DNA from: Methyloradius sp035460505 | Lineage (GTDB): Bacteria; Pseudomonadota; Gammaproteobacteria; Burkholderiales; Methylophilaceae | Length of the DNA stretch: 46,668 nt | Assembly: GCA_035460505.1 (NCBI GenBank) | Contig: DATHWP010000069.1 | Coordinates: forward strand, 1 to 46,668 | Direction: 5' to 3' | Shown here: in pieces, positions 8,352 to 17,193 of the stretch | Position numbering within the stretch: the stretch's first letter is position 1 | How the letters are laid out: the number at the start of each line of letters is the position of its first letter | Notes under the pieces: model-generated | The model's input: the letters and a program-made list of their open reading frames with translations, nothing else | The model's database searches: none | Told to the model about the DNA's origin: nothing | Made by a program: the position numbers and the translations under genes

Positions 8352-9749
8352 ATGGTTTACAAATACACTACAGGCTTACACACCTACCAGTTTTCTAATT
8401 TAAAAGAGGTCATGGCGAAAGCCACGCCTGCCAGATCGGGCGATTATCTTGCTGGTGTTGCAGCAGAAACCTACGCCGAACGCATGGCAGCCCGTATGTG
8501 CCTGGCTGATGTGCCACTCAAACGTTTCCTTGAAGAATTACTGGTTCCCTACGAGACCGATGAAGTTACCCGGCTCATTATTGATAGCCATGATAAAACT
8601 GCCTTTGCCGAAATCAGTCACCTGACAGTAGGTGGTTTTCGTGACTGGCTGCTTTCAGATGCCGCAGATAGCGCGACGTTAAAACGTGTATCACTCGGCA
8701 TTACGCCAGAGATGGCTGCTGCGGTAAGCAAACTGATGCGTAACCAAGATTTGATTCTGGTCGCTAAAAAATGCCATGTCATCACTGCATTCAGAAATAC
8801 CATCGGCCTGCCTGGCCATATCTCAAGCCGTTTACAGCCTAACCACCCAACCGATGATGCGCGTGGTATCGCCGCTTCTATCGTAGATGGCCTGATGTAT
8901 GGCTCTGGTGATGCGGTGATTGGCATCAATCCCGCGACGGACAGCATTCCTGCCCTCATGGATTTGTACTATCTGGTGGATGAAATAATCAACCAGTACG
9001 AGATACCTACGCAATCTTGCATATTGACCCACGTGACCAACCAGATTCAACTGATTGAAAAAGGCGCGCCACTAGACTTGGTGTTCCAGTCGATAGCGGG
9101 CACAGAAAAAGCCAATAAAAGCTTTGGTATAGACCTCGCTATATTGCAGGAAGCACAAGAGGCGGCGCTCTCACTCAACCGCGGCACAGTTGGTAACAAC
9201 GTGATGTATTTTGAGACAGGCCAAGGTTCTGTGCTTTCAGCCAATGCTAATTTCGGGGTGGATCAACAGACCTGCGAAGCGCGTGCTTACGCCATTGCAA
9301 GGCGATTCTCACCATTGCTTACCAATACAGTTGTCGGATTTATCGGCCCAGAATATCTTTACGATGGTAAGCAGATTATTCGTGCGGGCCTTGAAGACCA
9401 TTTCTGCGGCAAGCTGCTTGGTGTGCCACTAGGTTGCGATGTTTGTTATACCAACCACGCCGAGGCTGATCAGGACGATATGGACACCTTGATGACCTTG
9501 CTAGCAACCGCTGGTTTGACCTTTATCATGGGTATTCCAGGTGCAGATGACATTATGCTCAATTACCAGACCACTTCGTTTCATGACACCTTGTACATTC
9601 GTAAAGTGCTCGGCCTAAAGGCCGCGCCAGAGTTCGAACAATGGCTGAAAAAAATGAATATCATGGATAGCAATGGCCAAGTGCAGCCTGTGACCGCCGC
9701 ACACAATATGCTGCAAAACATGCCTAAACATTTATTAGCTGCTGCATAA
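8352..9749 (+). CDS. eutB: Ethanolamine ammonia-lyase large subunit
   Basis: The 465-residue protein matches EutB along its full length (for example NHPTDDARGIAASIVDGLMYGSGDAVIGINP, LIEKGAPLDLVFQSIAGTEKANKSFG, YETGQGS-like FETGQGS, and CDVCYTNHAEADQDD; each quoted here only in part as family marks). EutB forms the active-site barrel of the adenosylcobalamin-dependent lyase that converts ethanolamine to acetaldehyde and ammonia in the cytoplasm. The eutC gene follows after one base. The enzyme needs vitamin B12, and no cobalamin or reactivating-factor gene (eutA) is in the window. The acetaldehyde must be removed by an enzyme encoded elsewhere. Length is slightly above the usual 453 residues. 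Confidence 0.96.
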   Translation: MVYKYTTGLHTYQFSNLKEVMAKATPARSGDYLAGVAAETYAERMAARMCLADVPLKRFLEELLVPYETDEVTRLIIDSHDKTAFAEISHLTVGGFRDWLLSDAADSATLKRVSLGITPEMAAAVSKLMRNQDLILVAKKCHVITAFRNTIGLPGHISSRLQPNHPTDDARGIAASIVDGLMYGSGDAVIGINPATDSIPALMDLYYLVDEIINQYEIPTQSCILTHVTNQIQLIEKGAPLDLVFQSIAGTEKANKSFGIDLAILQEAQEAALSLNRGTVGNNVMYFETGQGSVLSANANFGVDQQTCEARAYAIARRFSPLLTNTVVGFIGPEYLYDGKQIIRAGLEDHFCGKLLGVPLGCDVCYTNHAEADQDDMDTLMTLLATAGLTFIMGIPGADDIMLNYQTTSFHDTLYIRKVLGLKAAPEFEQWLKKMNIMDSNGQVQPVTAAHNMLQNMPKHLLAAA

Positions 9750-9750
9750 C

Positions 9751-10563
9751 ATGAGTAACTCAGATAAACCTAACTTAGCACCAGATGCCTTCGTACAAGA
9801 CCCATGGCAACAACTCAAAGGTTTTACCCGCGCCCGTATTGCGCTGGGCAGAGTAGGTAGCAGCTTACCAACGAAAGAGGTGCTGGATTTTGGTCTAGCA
9901 CATGCCATGGCGAGAGATGCCGTACATTTAGCACTAGATGTGGATGCATTAGATCACTCGATTGCCGAACTCGGTAACACGACTCTCAGAGTGCACAGCA
10001 AAGCCCCAGATCGTGCTAGTTATTTACTACGCCCTGATTGGGGTCGTCGGCTAAATGATGCAAGCCTCTCGCTGCTGCAAGATGCCAAACCGAAAACCCC
10101 CATTGATTTTTTGGTGGTAGTCGGCGACGGCCTTTCCTCATTAGCTGTTGAGCGGCATGTAGAGCCTTTGTTGCGGGAAATGTTGGTTTGCATGCCAGAA
10201 GCATGGGCTATGGGTCCCGTGGTGATTGCTAGCCAAGCACGCGTTGCGATTGCCGATGAAATTGGCGAGGCACTTGGCGCACGTATGACAGTTATGTTGA
10301 TTGGTGAGCGCCCCGGTTTAAGCTCACCTGATAGCCTAGGTATTTATCTAACTTATGCCCCAAAACTGGGTTACAGCGATGCCGACCGTAATTGCATTTC
10401 GAATGTGCGACCAGAAGGCCTGAATTACCCCGCAGCAGCTAAAAAACTGATGTGGCTAGCGAAAGAAGCGATGCGTTTACAGGTTTCTGGTGTTGCATTG
10501 AAAGATGAAAGTGACTCAGTGCAGATTGAGGTGGTGGCGACAGTGCAGTTGCCAAGCTTCTAA
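9751..10563 (+). CDS. eutC: Ethanolamine ammonia-lyase small subunit
   Basis: This 270-residue EutC shows the family pattern FTRARIALGRVGSSLPTKEVLDF, then LLRPDWGRRL, VVVGDGLSSLAVERH and MLIGERPGLSSPDSLGIYLTYAP. EutC caps the EutB active site and helps bind the adenosylcobalamin cofactor. The start ATG lies one base after the eutB stop, so translation is coupled. EutC is followed by about 170 bases without a gene and then a separately promoted signalling block. No terminator is obvious after it, so read-through into that block is possible. Confidence 0.96.
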   Translation: MSNSDKPNLAPDAFVQDPWQQLKGFTRARIALGRVGSSLPTKEVLDFGLAHAMARDAVHLALDVDALDHSIAELGNTTLRVHSKAPDRASYLLRPDWGRRLNDASLSLLQDAKPKTPIDFLVVVGDGLSSLAVERHVEPLLREMLVCMPEAWAMGPVVIASQARVAIADEIGEALGARMTVMLIGERPGLSSPDSLGIYLTYAPKLGYSDADRNCISNVRPEGLNYPAAAKKLMWLAKEAMRLQVSGVALKDESDSVQIEVVATVQLPSF

Positions 10564-10701
10564 CGTAAGGGTTAATCAACGAATTAGTATGTCATCGAAA
10601 AAATACTAAAGACTCCTAACGACCCATAGCAAAGGTTTAAATTAATATCTGTAGTACCTCTTCGTTTGCTTTAAGTCTCCTTTTTTATGGAAAGTATGCA
10701 G

Positions 10702-10753
10702 TTGAAAGACTTCTAATTGACGTTATGATTAAATGTGGTCAGAATCATTCTGA
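10702..10753 (+). promoter_or_regulatory. Sigma-70 promoter with palindromic operator for the signalling block
   Basis: A good promoter is visible: TTGAAA at 10702-10707, a 16-base spacer and TATGAT at 10724-10729. Transcription would begin near 10736. A perfect palindrome TCAGAA-TCA-TTCTGA sits at 10739-10753, right at the predicted start, where a bound protein would block initiation or elongation. This placement also excludes the GTG at 10735 as the start of the next gene. Confidence 0.55.
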
Positions 10754-10779
10754 ACTCCATTAAAGCAGCCGCAAAAAAA

Positions 10780-11535
10780 ATGAAAAATATAATGCGCTCA
10801 CTGTTTCTACTTTCCTTTTTCCTGGCACATTCGTGTGCTAGCGCCCAAGACTTAACAATTATTTTTACAAAATATAGTCCACCCTATGTATTTGAGAACG
10901 ATACAGGGATAGTTGTAGAAATTGTACGCACTGCATTAGAAGATAAAGGCTATAAGATAAAGCCTGTGTATGTGCCTATTGGTCGTGGTTTCAAGATGTT
11001 TTCTGACAAGCAGGTGGATGGCACTACCATTATTCAAGAAAGCGCAGGGCTGCAGGCTTATTATTCCGATGATTTCATGCAGTATCATAATTTGGCATTC
11101 GCATTGAAGTCTCGGAATTTCGATATACGGAGCATCACTGATCTCAGAGGCAAATCCATTCTCAGCTTCCAGCGGGCAGACGTGTCACTGGGGGAGGAGT
11201 TTCGGAAAATTGCCACGCGTAACTCCAAATATAAAGAGATAGCTCAACAAGAGGCTCAAGTACAAGTGCTACTTTTAGGACGAACCGATATCGCAGTAAT
11301 GGATGAGAATATTTTTCATTATTATCGACAGCAACTCATTACCGAAGGTAAGGCAGACAAGAATCAGGAATTTATCGGTTTCAAGATTTTTCCTCCAACA
11401 CCATACAAAGCGGCATTCAAAGACCCTCAAATTCGGGATGCCTTTAATAAAGGTATTGCTGCGATGCGTAAAGATGGCCGATATGAGGCTATCTATCGCA
11501 AATACAACGGTCAGTACTTCCCCATCAGAAAATAA
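10780..11535 (+). CDS. Periplasmic solute-binding protein, family 3 type
   Basis: The protein of about 251 residues has a signal peptide (MRSLFLLSFFLAHSCASAQ, cleavage near Ala-Gln/Asp) followed by an amino-acid-type family 3 solute-binding fold: YSPPYVFEND, TTIIQESAG, DLRGKSILSFQ, DIAVMDENIF and the C-terminal helix RDAFNKGIAAMRKDGRYEAIYRKY. No ABC permease or ATPase genes are near. The next gene is a membrane hybrid kinase, so the protein probably presents or senses a ligand and does not feed a transporter. Start choice: ATG 10780 (or 10792) is downstream of the predicted promoter; an upstream GTG is not credible. The ligand is unknown. Confidence 0.82.
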   Translation: MKNIMRSLFLLSFFLAHSCASAQDLTIIFTKYSPPYVFENDTGIVVEIVRTALEDKGYKIKPVYVPIGRGFKMFSDKQVDGTTIIQESAGLQAYYSDDFMQYHNLAFALKSRNFDIRSITDLRGKSILSFQRADVSLGEEFRKIATRNSKYKEIAQQEAQVQVLLLGRTDIAVMDENIFHYYRQQLITEGKADKNQEFIGFKIFPPTPYKAAFKDPQIRDAFNKGIAAMRKDGRYEAIYRKYNGQYFPIRK

Positions 11536-11573
11536 GAATAACTAAGCGCCTAACCGAAGAGTATTCAACAACT

Positions 11574-14500
11574 ATGAACAAATCACTTCGAGCCAAACTG
11601 GCCATTCTGCTAATTATAACGGTCACCACCGTCCTTGCTGTATTTGGACTGTATGGTCATCTGCAGCTTCGGGAAGAGTTGAATAAAGATTTTTTAGTTA
11701 CGGAAAATGCCACACTTGAGCGTGTATCTGAAAGTGTGGCAACCCCGATGTGGGAAGTAAATATCGACGCTATTACCAATATCCTGCACGCGCAATTCAG
11801 AAATCGGGATATTGCATTTCTGCGAGTGGATGATGGTGATGGCAAACTAATGGCCGCATTGGAACGGGATGTTCAGGGCAATGTCCTCCCGACACAACAA
11901 ACTCCTAGATCTGATGCCCTTGTGGTCAGTCAAGATGTATTTCATACCGGTGATGTCATTGAGCGTATCGGAAAATTGACAATTGTTTTCACGCGAGACC
12001 GATTGGATGCCACCATTGATAGAAATGCCCAACGACTAGTGACGGAAACACTAGTGATTGTAGTAATACTCACATTCCTGCTGCTCGTAAGTTTGAGAAT
12101 CATCTTTAAACCTATCGCGGAACTCCGCAATGCTCTCATGCAACTGGCTAACAAAAATGAGAGCGGTCGGGCAGATATCTCCGAGTTACCTGAAAGCCCT
12201 CATAGAGAGCTTGCTGAAGTTACACGCGGATTCAACCTAACTTTACGCAAGATTCGCGAAGAGGCTCGGCTAAAAGAAACAATACTATCTGGCAAAGCAC
12301 AGGCCGGTGAGTTATCTCAGCAATTACAGACCGCAGAGGATTACGTTATTTTTGGCCAGCGAACGCTTAAATATCTGGTCCCGTGGTTAGGTGCCGATAT
12401 TGCCGCCTTTTTCACACGAGATGAAACCGGCGAACAGTTTGAGTTCGTTGCTGGCCATGGAATAGGGGTTGCCCAGCGGAAGACATTCCATTCCGGTGAA
12501 GGTCTAATCGGAGAGGCGGCACTCGTTGGCGAGATAGTGACGTGTCGCGATCTTACTGATGATATGGTACGGATCGAGTCCTCCATCATCTCTACTTTGC
12601 CGCAAGTTGTCTCCATCGTACCGGTCATAGGAAGTAATGGCACTTTAGCTGTCATCGAGCTTGGTTATTTGCATGAGCCGCTTTACCAGACCGAAATTCT
12701 GGCAGATGCACTTCCAGTTATAGCATTCAGCCTGGAATTGTTAATGAGCAAACAGGCGACGCTCAAAGAGGTGAAACGCAAGGAAGAACAGCAGCAAGCG
12801 CTCGAGGATACCGAGGCTTGGTATCGTAGCATTATTGGGTCTGCACCAGACGGTATGCTGGTAGTTGATTCGGGCGGTACTATTACGCACTGTAACACTA
12901 AGATGGAAGACATCTTCGGCTACAGCCAGGATGAGATGCTCGGGATGTCTGTAGATATGCTAGTGCCGATGGATATACGAGGCCATCACTATAAACTTAG
13001 GGATGGTTTTTTTGCCAATGGTGGTTCACGCTCCATGGGCGAGGGTAAGGAATTAAATGGAATGCGGAAGGACAATAGCACTTTCCCAGTGGAAGTTAGT
13101 CTATCGTTATTGCCTGCCTTAGGAGGACGCGGCCCCAGTGTATGTGCCTCGGTACGCGACGTTACCCAACGAGTCGCTGCAGAGAAACTCGTTCGGGAAA
13201 GCGAGAAACAGATTCGACTGATGCTGGAGTCCAGCCCCGTTGCAGTTCGCGTCGCCAGCAGTGAAAGCGGCCATATTGTGTTTGCCAACCGCTCGTATGC
13301 AGATATGTTCGGCATCGATCCTAACAACTTGGTTGGTTTAGATCCTGCTCGTTTTTATCAAGATGAAGCGGATCTGAAATCGGTCATGCAGCATCTATCT
13401 GATAAAGAGGATGTCATCAACCATCCGATTGGTCTTGTCCGGGAGGATGGTACAAAGATTTGGGTGCTTGCTTCGTATTTTCATATGCAGTACGGCGGTG
13501 AGCTTTGCATCCTTGGTTGGTTCTTTGATGTCACTGAGCTCAGGCGCGCCAAAGAGTTAGCGGAAGATGCCACACGCATGAAGTCGGATTTCCTCGCTAA
13601 TATGAGTCATGAGATACGCACCCCGATGAATGCCATCATCGGCATGGCCCATTTGGCCCTCAAAACAGACTTGACGCCCCGCCAGCGTGACTATATCAAA
13701 AAGGTACAAAACTCTGGCCAGCATCTTTTAGGCATCATCAACGACATCTTAGACTTTTCCAAAATAGAAGCGGGTAAGCTCAGCATGGAAAGTGCTGATT
13801 TCGAGCTGGATAAGGTGCTGGATAACGTTAGCAACCTGATCTCAGAGAAAGCCTTCGCTAAGGGTCTGGAGCTGGTATTTGATATTGAGTCAGCAGTGCC
13901 AAATCATCTCAATGGCGACTCCTTGCGTCTGGGTCAGATTCTCATCAATTACGCCAACAATGCGGTCAAGTTCACTGAAAAAGGTGAAATCGTAATATCG
14001 GCGCGCGTATTAGAAGAGTCGGAACAGAATGTCTTTCTCGAGTTCTCGGTGCGAGATACTGGTATCGGTCTCACAGAAGAGCAGCTAGGCAAACTGTTCC
14101 AGTCCTTCCAACAGGCAGATACCTCGACCAGCCGCAAATATGGCGGCACAGGGCTTGGGCTGGCAATCTCTAGGCAGCTGGCTGTGTTGATGGGCGGTGA
14201 GGTGGGGGTGGAAAGTGAATATGGTAAGGGCAGTCGGTTCTGGTTCACGGCACGCCTAGGCAGATCCAGCAACAAACCCAAACTACTGATTCCTAAACCG
14301 GACTTGCGTGGGCGCCGCATACTCATCGTGGACGATAATGAGATCGCTCGTCTGGTGCTTCAGGAGATGCTAGAAAGCATGACGTTCAATGTCAATCAGG
14401 CGGCGAGCGGAGAGCGCGCGCTCGAGATGATTGCCGAGGCGGATACTGGCGGTGACCCATTCGAGGTGGTGTTTTTGGATTGGCGCATGCCATTGATGGA

Positions 14501-15794
14501 TGGTATCGAAACCGCACGTAAGATCCGCAAGCTACGCATACGCCGCCAGCCGCACATGGCGATGGTTACAGCCTATGGGCGTGATGAAGTCATTCGCGAA
14601 GCAGAGACAGCGGGATTCCAAGATATCTTGATCAAGCCCGTGAATGCCTCGATGCTGTTCGATACCACCATCCGGATTCTAGGCGATACCGAGACAGAGT
14701 CTCGTTCCAGCACACGCGATGTTTCGACCACAGTGGAGGATCTTGCTGTTATTAAGGGCGCCACTATCCTGCTAGTGGAAGATAACGAACTGAATCAGGA
14801 AGTCGCCATGGGCCTCCTATTAGACGGTGGGTTCAAGGTCGACATTGCTGAAGATGGCGTTCAGGCCATCCGCATGATTACTGATAAAGCCTATGATGTC
14901 GTTCTCATGGATATGCAGATGCCTGTGATGGATGGCATTGCTGCCACTATTGAATTACGCAAACAACCGAAGTTCGCTAATCTCCCTATCATCGCCATGA
15001 CAGCAAATGTCATGGAACAGGATCGTCGTCGCTGCGACGAAGCGGGTATGAGTGATTTTGTTGCCAAGCCGATCGACCCAGATGAGTTATTCTCAGTATT
15101 GCTGCGTTGGATCAAGCCAAGAAAATCTAAAACCTCAACAGAAGGGCGTTCGCGCAAACTTAAAGATGTATCAATTACTATACCCGTTGTCGATGGCCTG
15201 GATACCGAACTTGGTCTCAAGCGCGTACTCGGAAAAAAACCGCTCTACTTAGTACTTCTCAACAAGTATGTCGTGGGGCAAAGCGAGACTGCGGATGTGA
15301 TTCGGCAAGCTCTATTGGCTAATGATATAGACCTAGCCGAACGTACGGCACATACTGCCAAGGCAGTATGTGGCAATATCGGGGCAACAAAATTGCAGGA
15401 ACTGGCTAAAGAACTGGAGTCCATGATTCACATGCAAGCATCTTTCGATACCATCGAACCTAAGCTGCAAGTCTTTGCTTTGATGCAAAATGCGATGGTC
15501 AGTGCGATTCAGCAAGCTCTCCCAAACACTGATGAGAAAACAATCCAGATTGATGAGGCCGTCTTATCCAAGGTATTACAAAGCCTGTCTGTGTCGCTTG
15601 CAGAAAACGATAGTGAAGCCAACGAAATACTCGAGTTGAATTTCAGTTTATTGAAGTCATCAACTGATCATGAACGATTCACAGCCCTTGAAGGCGCTAT
15701 TGCCCGTTTTGATTATGAGACAGCACTGAATCATGTAGTGCAGATTGCCACTCTGCGGAATATCGTGCTTGATATGCCCGCCTCACCCAATTGA
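11574..15794 (+). CDS. Hybrid sensor histidine kinase (HAMP-GAF-PAS-PAS-HK-REC-REC-HPt)
   Basis: The protein has 1406 residues. Seen in order: membrane helix (about 8-28), periplasmic sensor of about 125 residues, second helix (about 155-178), HAMP linker (about 177-230), GAF-like domain (about 260-395), short coiled coil rich in Glu and Gln, PAS (about 410-545), PAS (about 555-660), HisKA with phospho-acceptor His679 in HEIRTPMN, ATPase domain (NYANNAVKFTE, DTGIGL, GTGLGLAIS), receiver 1 (Asp969 in FLDWRMP), receiver 2 (Asp1113 in LMDMQMP) and an HPt domain (His1260 in AHTAKAVCGNIGA). The full relay His-Asp-His-Asp is therefore present. It lies 38 bases after the solute-binding protein gene and 30 bases before an HD-GYP response regulator, the likely output. 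This resembles BvgS-type sensors with the binding-protein domain unfused. The signal is unknown. Confidence 0.93.
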   Translation: MNKSLRAKLAILLIITVTTVLAVFGLYGHLQLREELNKDFLVTENATLERVSESVATPMWEVNIDAITNILHAQFRNRDIAFLRVDDGDGKLMAALERDVQGNVLPTQQTPRSDALVVSQDVFHTGDVIERIGKLTIVFTRDRLDATIDRNAQRLVTETLVIVVILTFLLLVSLRIIFKPIAELRNALMQLANKNESGRADISELPESPHRELAEVTRGFNLTLRKIREEARLKETILSGKAQAGELSQQLQTAEDYVIFGQRTLKYLVPWLGADIAAFFTRDETGEQFEFVAGHGIGVAQRKTFHSGEGLIGEAALVGEIVTCRDLTDDMVRIESSIISTLPQVVSIVPVIGSNGTLAVIELGYLHEPLYQTEILADALPVIAFSLELLMSKQATLKEVKRKEEQQQALEDTEAWYRSIIGSAPDGMLVVDSGGTITHCNTKMEDIFGYSQDEMLGMSVDMLVPMDIRGHHYKLRDGFFANGGSRSMGEGKELNGMRKDNSTFPVEVSLSLLPALGGRGPSVCASVRDVTQRVAAEKLVRESEKQIRLMLESSPVAVRVASSESGHIVFANRSYADMFGIDPNNLVGLDPARFYQDEADLKSVMQHLSDKEDVINHPIGLVREDGTKIWVLASYFHMQYGGELCILGWFFDVTELRRAKELAEDATRMKSDFLANMSHEIRTPMNAIIGMAHLALKTDLTPRQRDYIKKVQNSGQHLLGIINDILDFSKIEAGKLSMESADFELDKVLDNVSNLISEKAFAKGLELVFDIESAVPNHLNGDSLRLGQILINYANNAVKFTEKGEIVISARVLEESEQNVFLEFSVRDTGIGLTEEQLGKLFQSFQQADTSTSRKYGGTGLGLAISRQLAVLMGGEVGVESEYGKGSRFWFTARLGRSSNKPKLLIPKPDLRGRRILIVDDNEIARLVLQEMLESMTFNVNQAASGERALEMIAEADTGGDPFEVVFLDWRMPLMDGIETARKIRKLRIRRQPHMAMVTAYGRDEVIREAETAGFQDILIKPVNASMLFDTTIRILGDTETESRSSTRDVSTTVEDLAVIKGATILLVEDNELNQEVAMGLLLDGGFKVDIAEDGVQAIRMITDKAYDVVLMDMQMPVMDGIAATIELRKQPKFANLPIIAMTANVMEQDRRRCDEAGMSDFVAKPIDPDELFSVLLRWIKPRKSKTSTEGRSRKLKDVSITIPVVDGLDTELGLKRVLGKKPLYLVLLNKYVVGQSETADVIRQALLANDIDLAERTAHTAKAVCGNIGATKLQELAKELESMIHMQASFDTIEPKLQVFALMQNAMVSAIQQALPNTDEKTIQIDEAVLSKVLQSLSVSLAENDSEANEILELNFSLLKSSTDHERFTALEGAIARFDYETALNHVVQIATLRNIVLDMPASPN

Positions 15795-15824
15795 GATTAC
15801 TCAAACAATCAAAGGAGCTACACT

Positions 15825-16994
15825 ATGAACGATTCTACGAATTCGGCTTATATCGACAAGCTGACTATCCTTGTCGTTGACGACACGCCGGATAACCTCA
15901 GTCTTATGAGCGGCATTCTTAAAGATAGCTATAAGGTTAAAGTTGCCAACAGTGGTGAAAAAGCACTCCAAATCGCAGATTCTGTCCCAGCTCCTGACCT
16001 GATCCTTCTCGACATCATGATGCCCGGGATCGATGGCTACCAAACTTGTACCCGTTTACAAACTCATGCTAATACGCGAAATGTCCCCATCATTTTTCTC
16101 ACAGCAAAAGCTGAGGTTGAAGATGAGACTTATGGTCTTGAATTGGGCGCTGTCGATTACATCACTAAACCGATTAGTCCACCTATCCTGCTTGCAAGAG
16201 TCAAGACGCACCTTGAGCTCAAACGCGTGCAGGATTTTTTGCGCGATCAGAATCAATTTCTAGAAGCTGAAGTGCAAAAGCGCACAGTTGAAGTCATGGC
16301 TATTCAAGATGTAACCATCCATGCTATGGCTTCGCTTGCCGAAACGCGTGACAACGAAACGGGCAATCATATTCGCCGCACTCAGCACTACATCAAGGTC
16401 TTGGCGGAAAAATTACGTCACCATCCTCGATTTGCTTATTTTCTCGATGATGACAAAACACTCGATATGCTATTCAAATCCGCGCCACTTCACGATATTG
16501 GAAAAATTGGCATACCAGACCGCATTTTGCTTAAACCTGGCCGTTTTGAGCCTGAAGAGTTTGAGGTCATGAAAACGCATACAACAATCGGACGAGACTC
16601 GATTCAGCATGCTGAACAACAGTTAGGCATCGAGGTGCCTTTTTTGGCCTTAGCAAAAGAGATCGCATATGGACATCAAGAGAAGTGGGATGGCAGCGGA
16701 TATCCCCAAGGTCTGGCAGGCGATGACATTCCTATTTCTGCTCGGCTCATGGCTGTGGCCGATGTCTACGATGCGCTAATCAGTAGGCGCGTATATAAAG
16801 AGGGGATGCCACATGAAAAAGCTGTTGAGATCATCCTGCAGGGGCGAGCTCAGCATTTTGACCCAGACATGGTTGATGCTTTTATTGAGTTACAAGACGA
16901 GTTCCGACGTATCGCCGCTTCGCATGCTGATAATGACGAAACAATGGCTGAAAAAGCTAGCTATATGGAGATAGCTATCGCTGAGAAAATTTAA
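15825..16994 (+). CDS. Response regulator with HD-GYP c-di-GMP phosphodiesterase domain
   Basis: The 389-residue protein has an N-terminal receiver (about 12-125; phospho-acceptor Asp63 in LLDIMMPGIDG, Lys in TKPIS), a helical linker (130-165) and an HD-GYP domain (about 165-365). The HD motif is intact (His223-Asp in LHDIGKIGIPDR) and so is the second signature (HQEKWDGSGYP, GYP at 292-294). Such proteins hydrolyse cyclic di-GMP to lower its level and promote motility or dispersal. An AAAGGAG ribosome-binding site precedes the ATG. It is the probable phosphotransfer target of the hybrid kinase upstream. There is no DNA-binding domain, so output is through the second messenger. Confidence 0.94.
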   Translation: MNDSTNSAYIDKLTILVVDDTPDNLSLMSGILKDSYKVKVANSGEKALQIADSVPAPDLILLDIMMPGIDGYQTCTRLQTHANTRNVPIIFLTAKAEVEDETYGLELGAVDYITKPISPPILLARVKTHLELKRVQDFLRDQNQFLEAEVQKRTVEVMAIQDVTIHAMASLAETRDNETGNHIRRTQHYIKVLAEKLRHHPRFAYFLDDDKTLDMLFKSAPLHDIGKIGIPDRILLKPGRFEPEEFEVMKTHTTIGRDSIQHAEQQLGIEVPFLALAKEIAYGHQEKWDGSGYPQGLAGDDIPISARLMAVADVYDALISRRVYKEGMPHEKAVEIILQGRAQHFDPDMVDAFIELQDEFRRIAASHADNDETMAEKASYMEIAIAEKI

Positions 16995-17122
16995 CGAATT
17001 CACTTCTACGATTCAGCGGACACCGTTAAATCGATTACTCATTACCGAATGTGTTATTACTGGCAAAGATTAGTGTCTATATCAAATTCATTCGTTAAGT
17101 CGTTTTTGAAGTTTAACTGGTG

Positions 17123-17153
17123 AATGTCCGCTTCTGGCCAAAAGCAGTCATTG
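17123..17153. repeat. Imperfect inverted repeat in convergent intergenic space
   Basis: The arms AATGTCCGCTT and AAAGCAGTCATT (9 of 11 pairs) flank a GG-CC centre between the HD-GYP gene and the convergent AraC gene. I recall similar AATGTCCGCTT...GGCC intergenic pieces in other proteobacterial genomes, so it may be a degraded dispersed repeat. With no T-run it is a weak terminator. Only one copy is seen in this window. Confidence 0.35.
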
Positions 17154-17193
17154 CCGATTAATTAATTACGGGCGTTAGATGAATTGTAGGACT

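Noticed and set aside
10735..10779. Upstream GTG start for the solute-binding protein
   Set aside because: It lies at the predicted transcription start and inside a palindrome, and would put 15-19 basic residues before the signal peptide.
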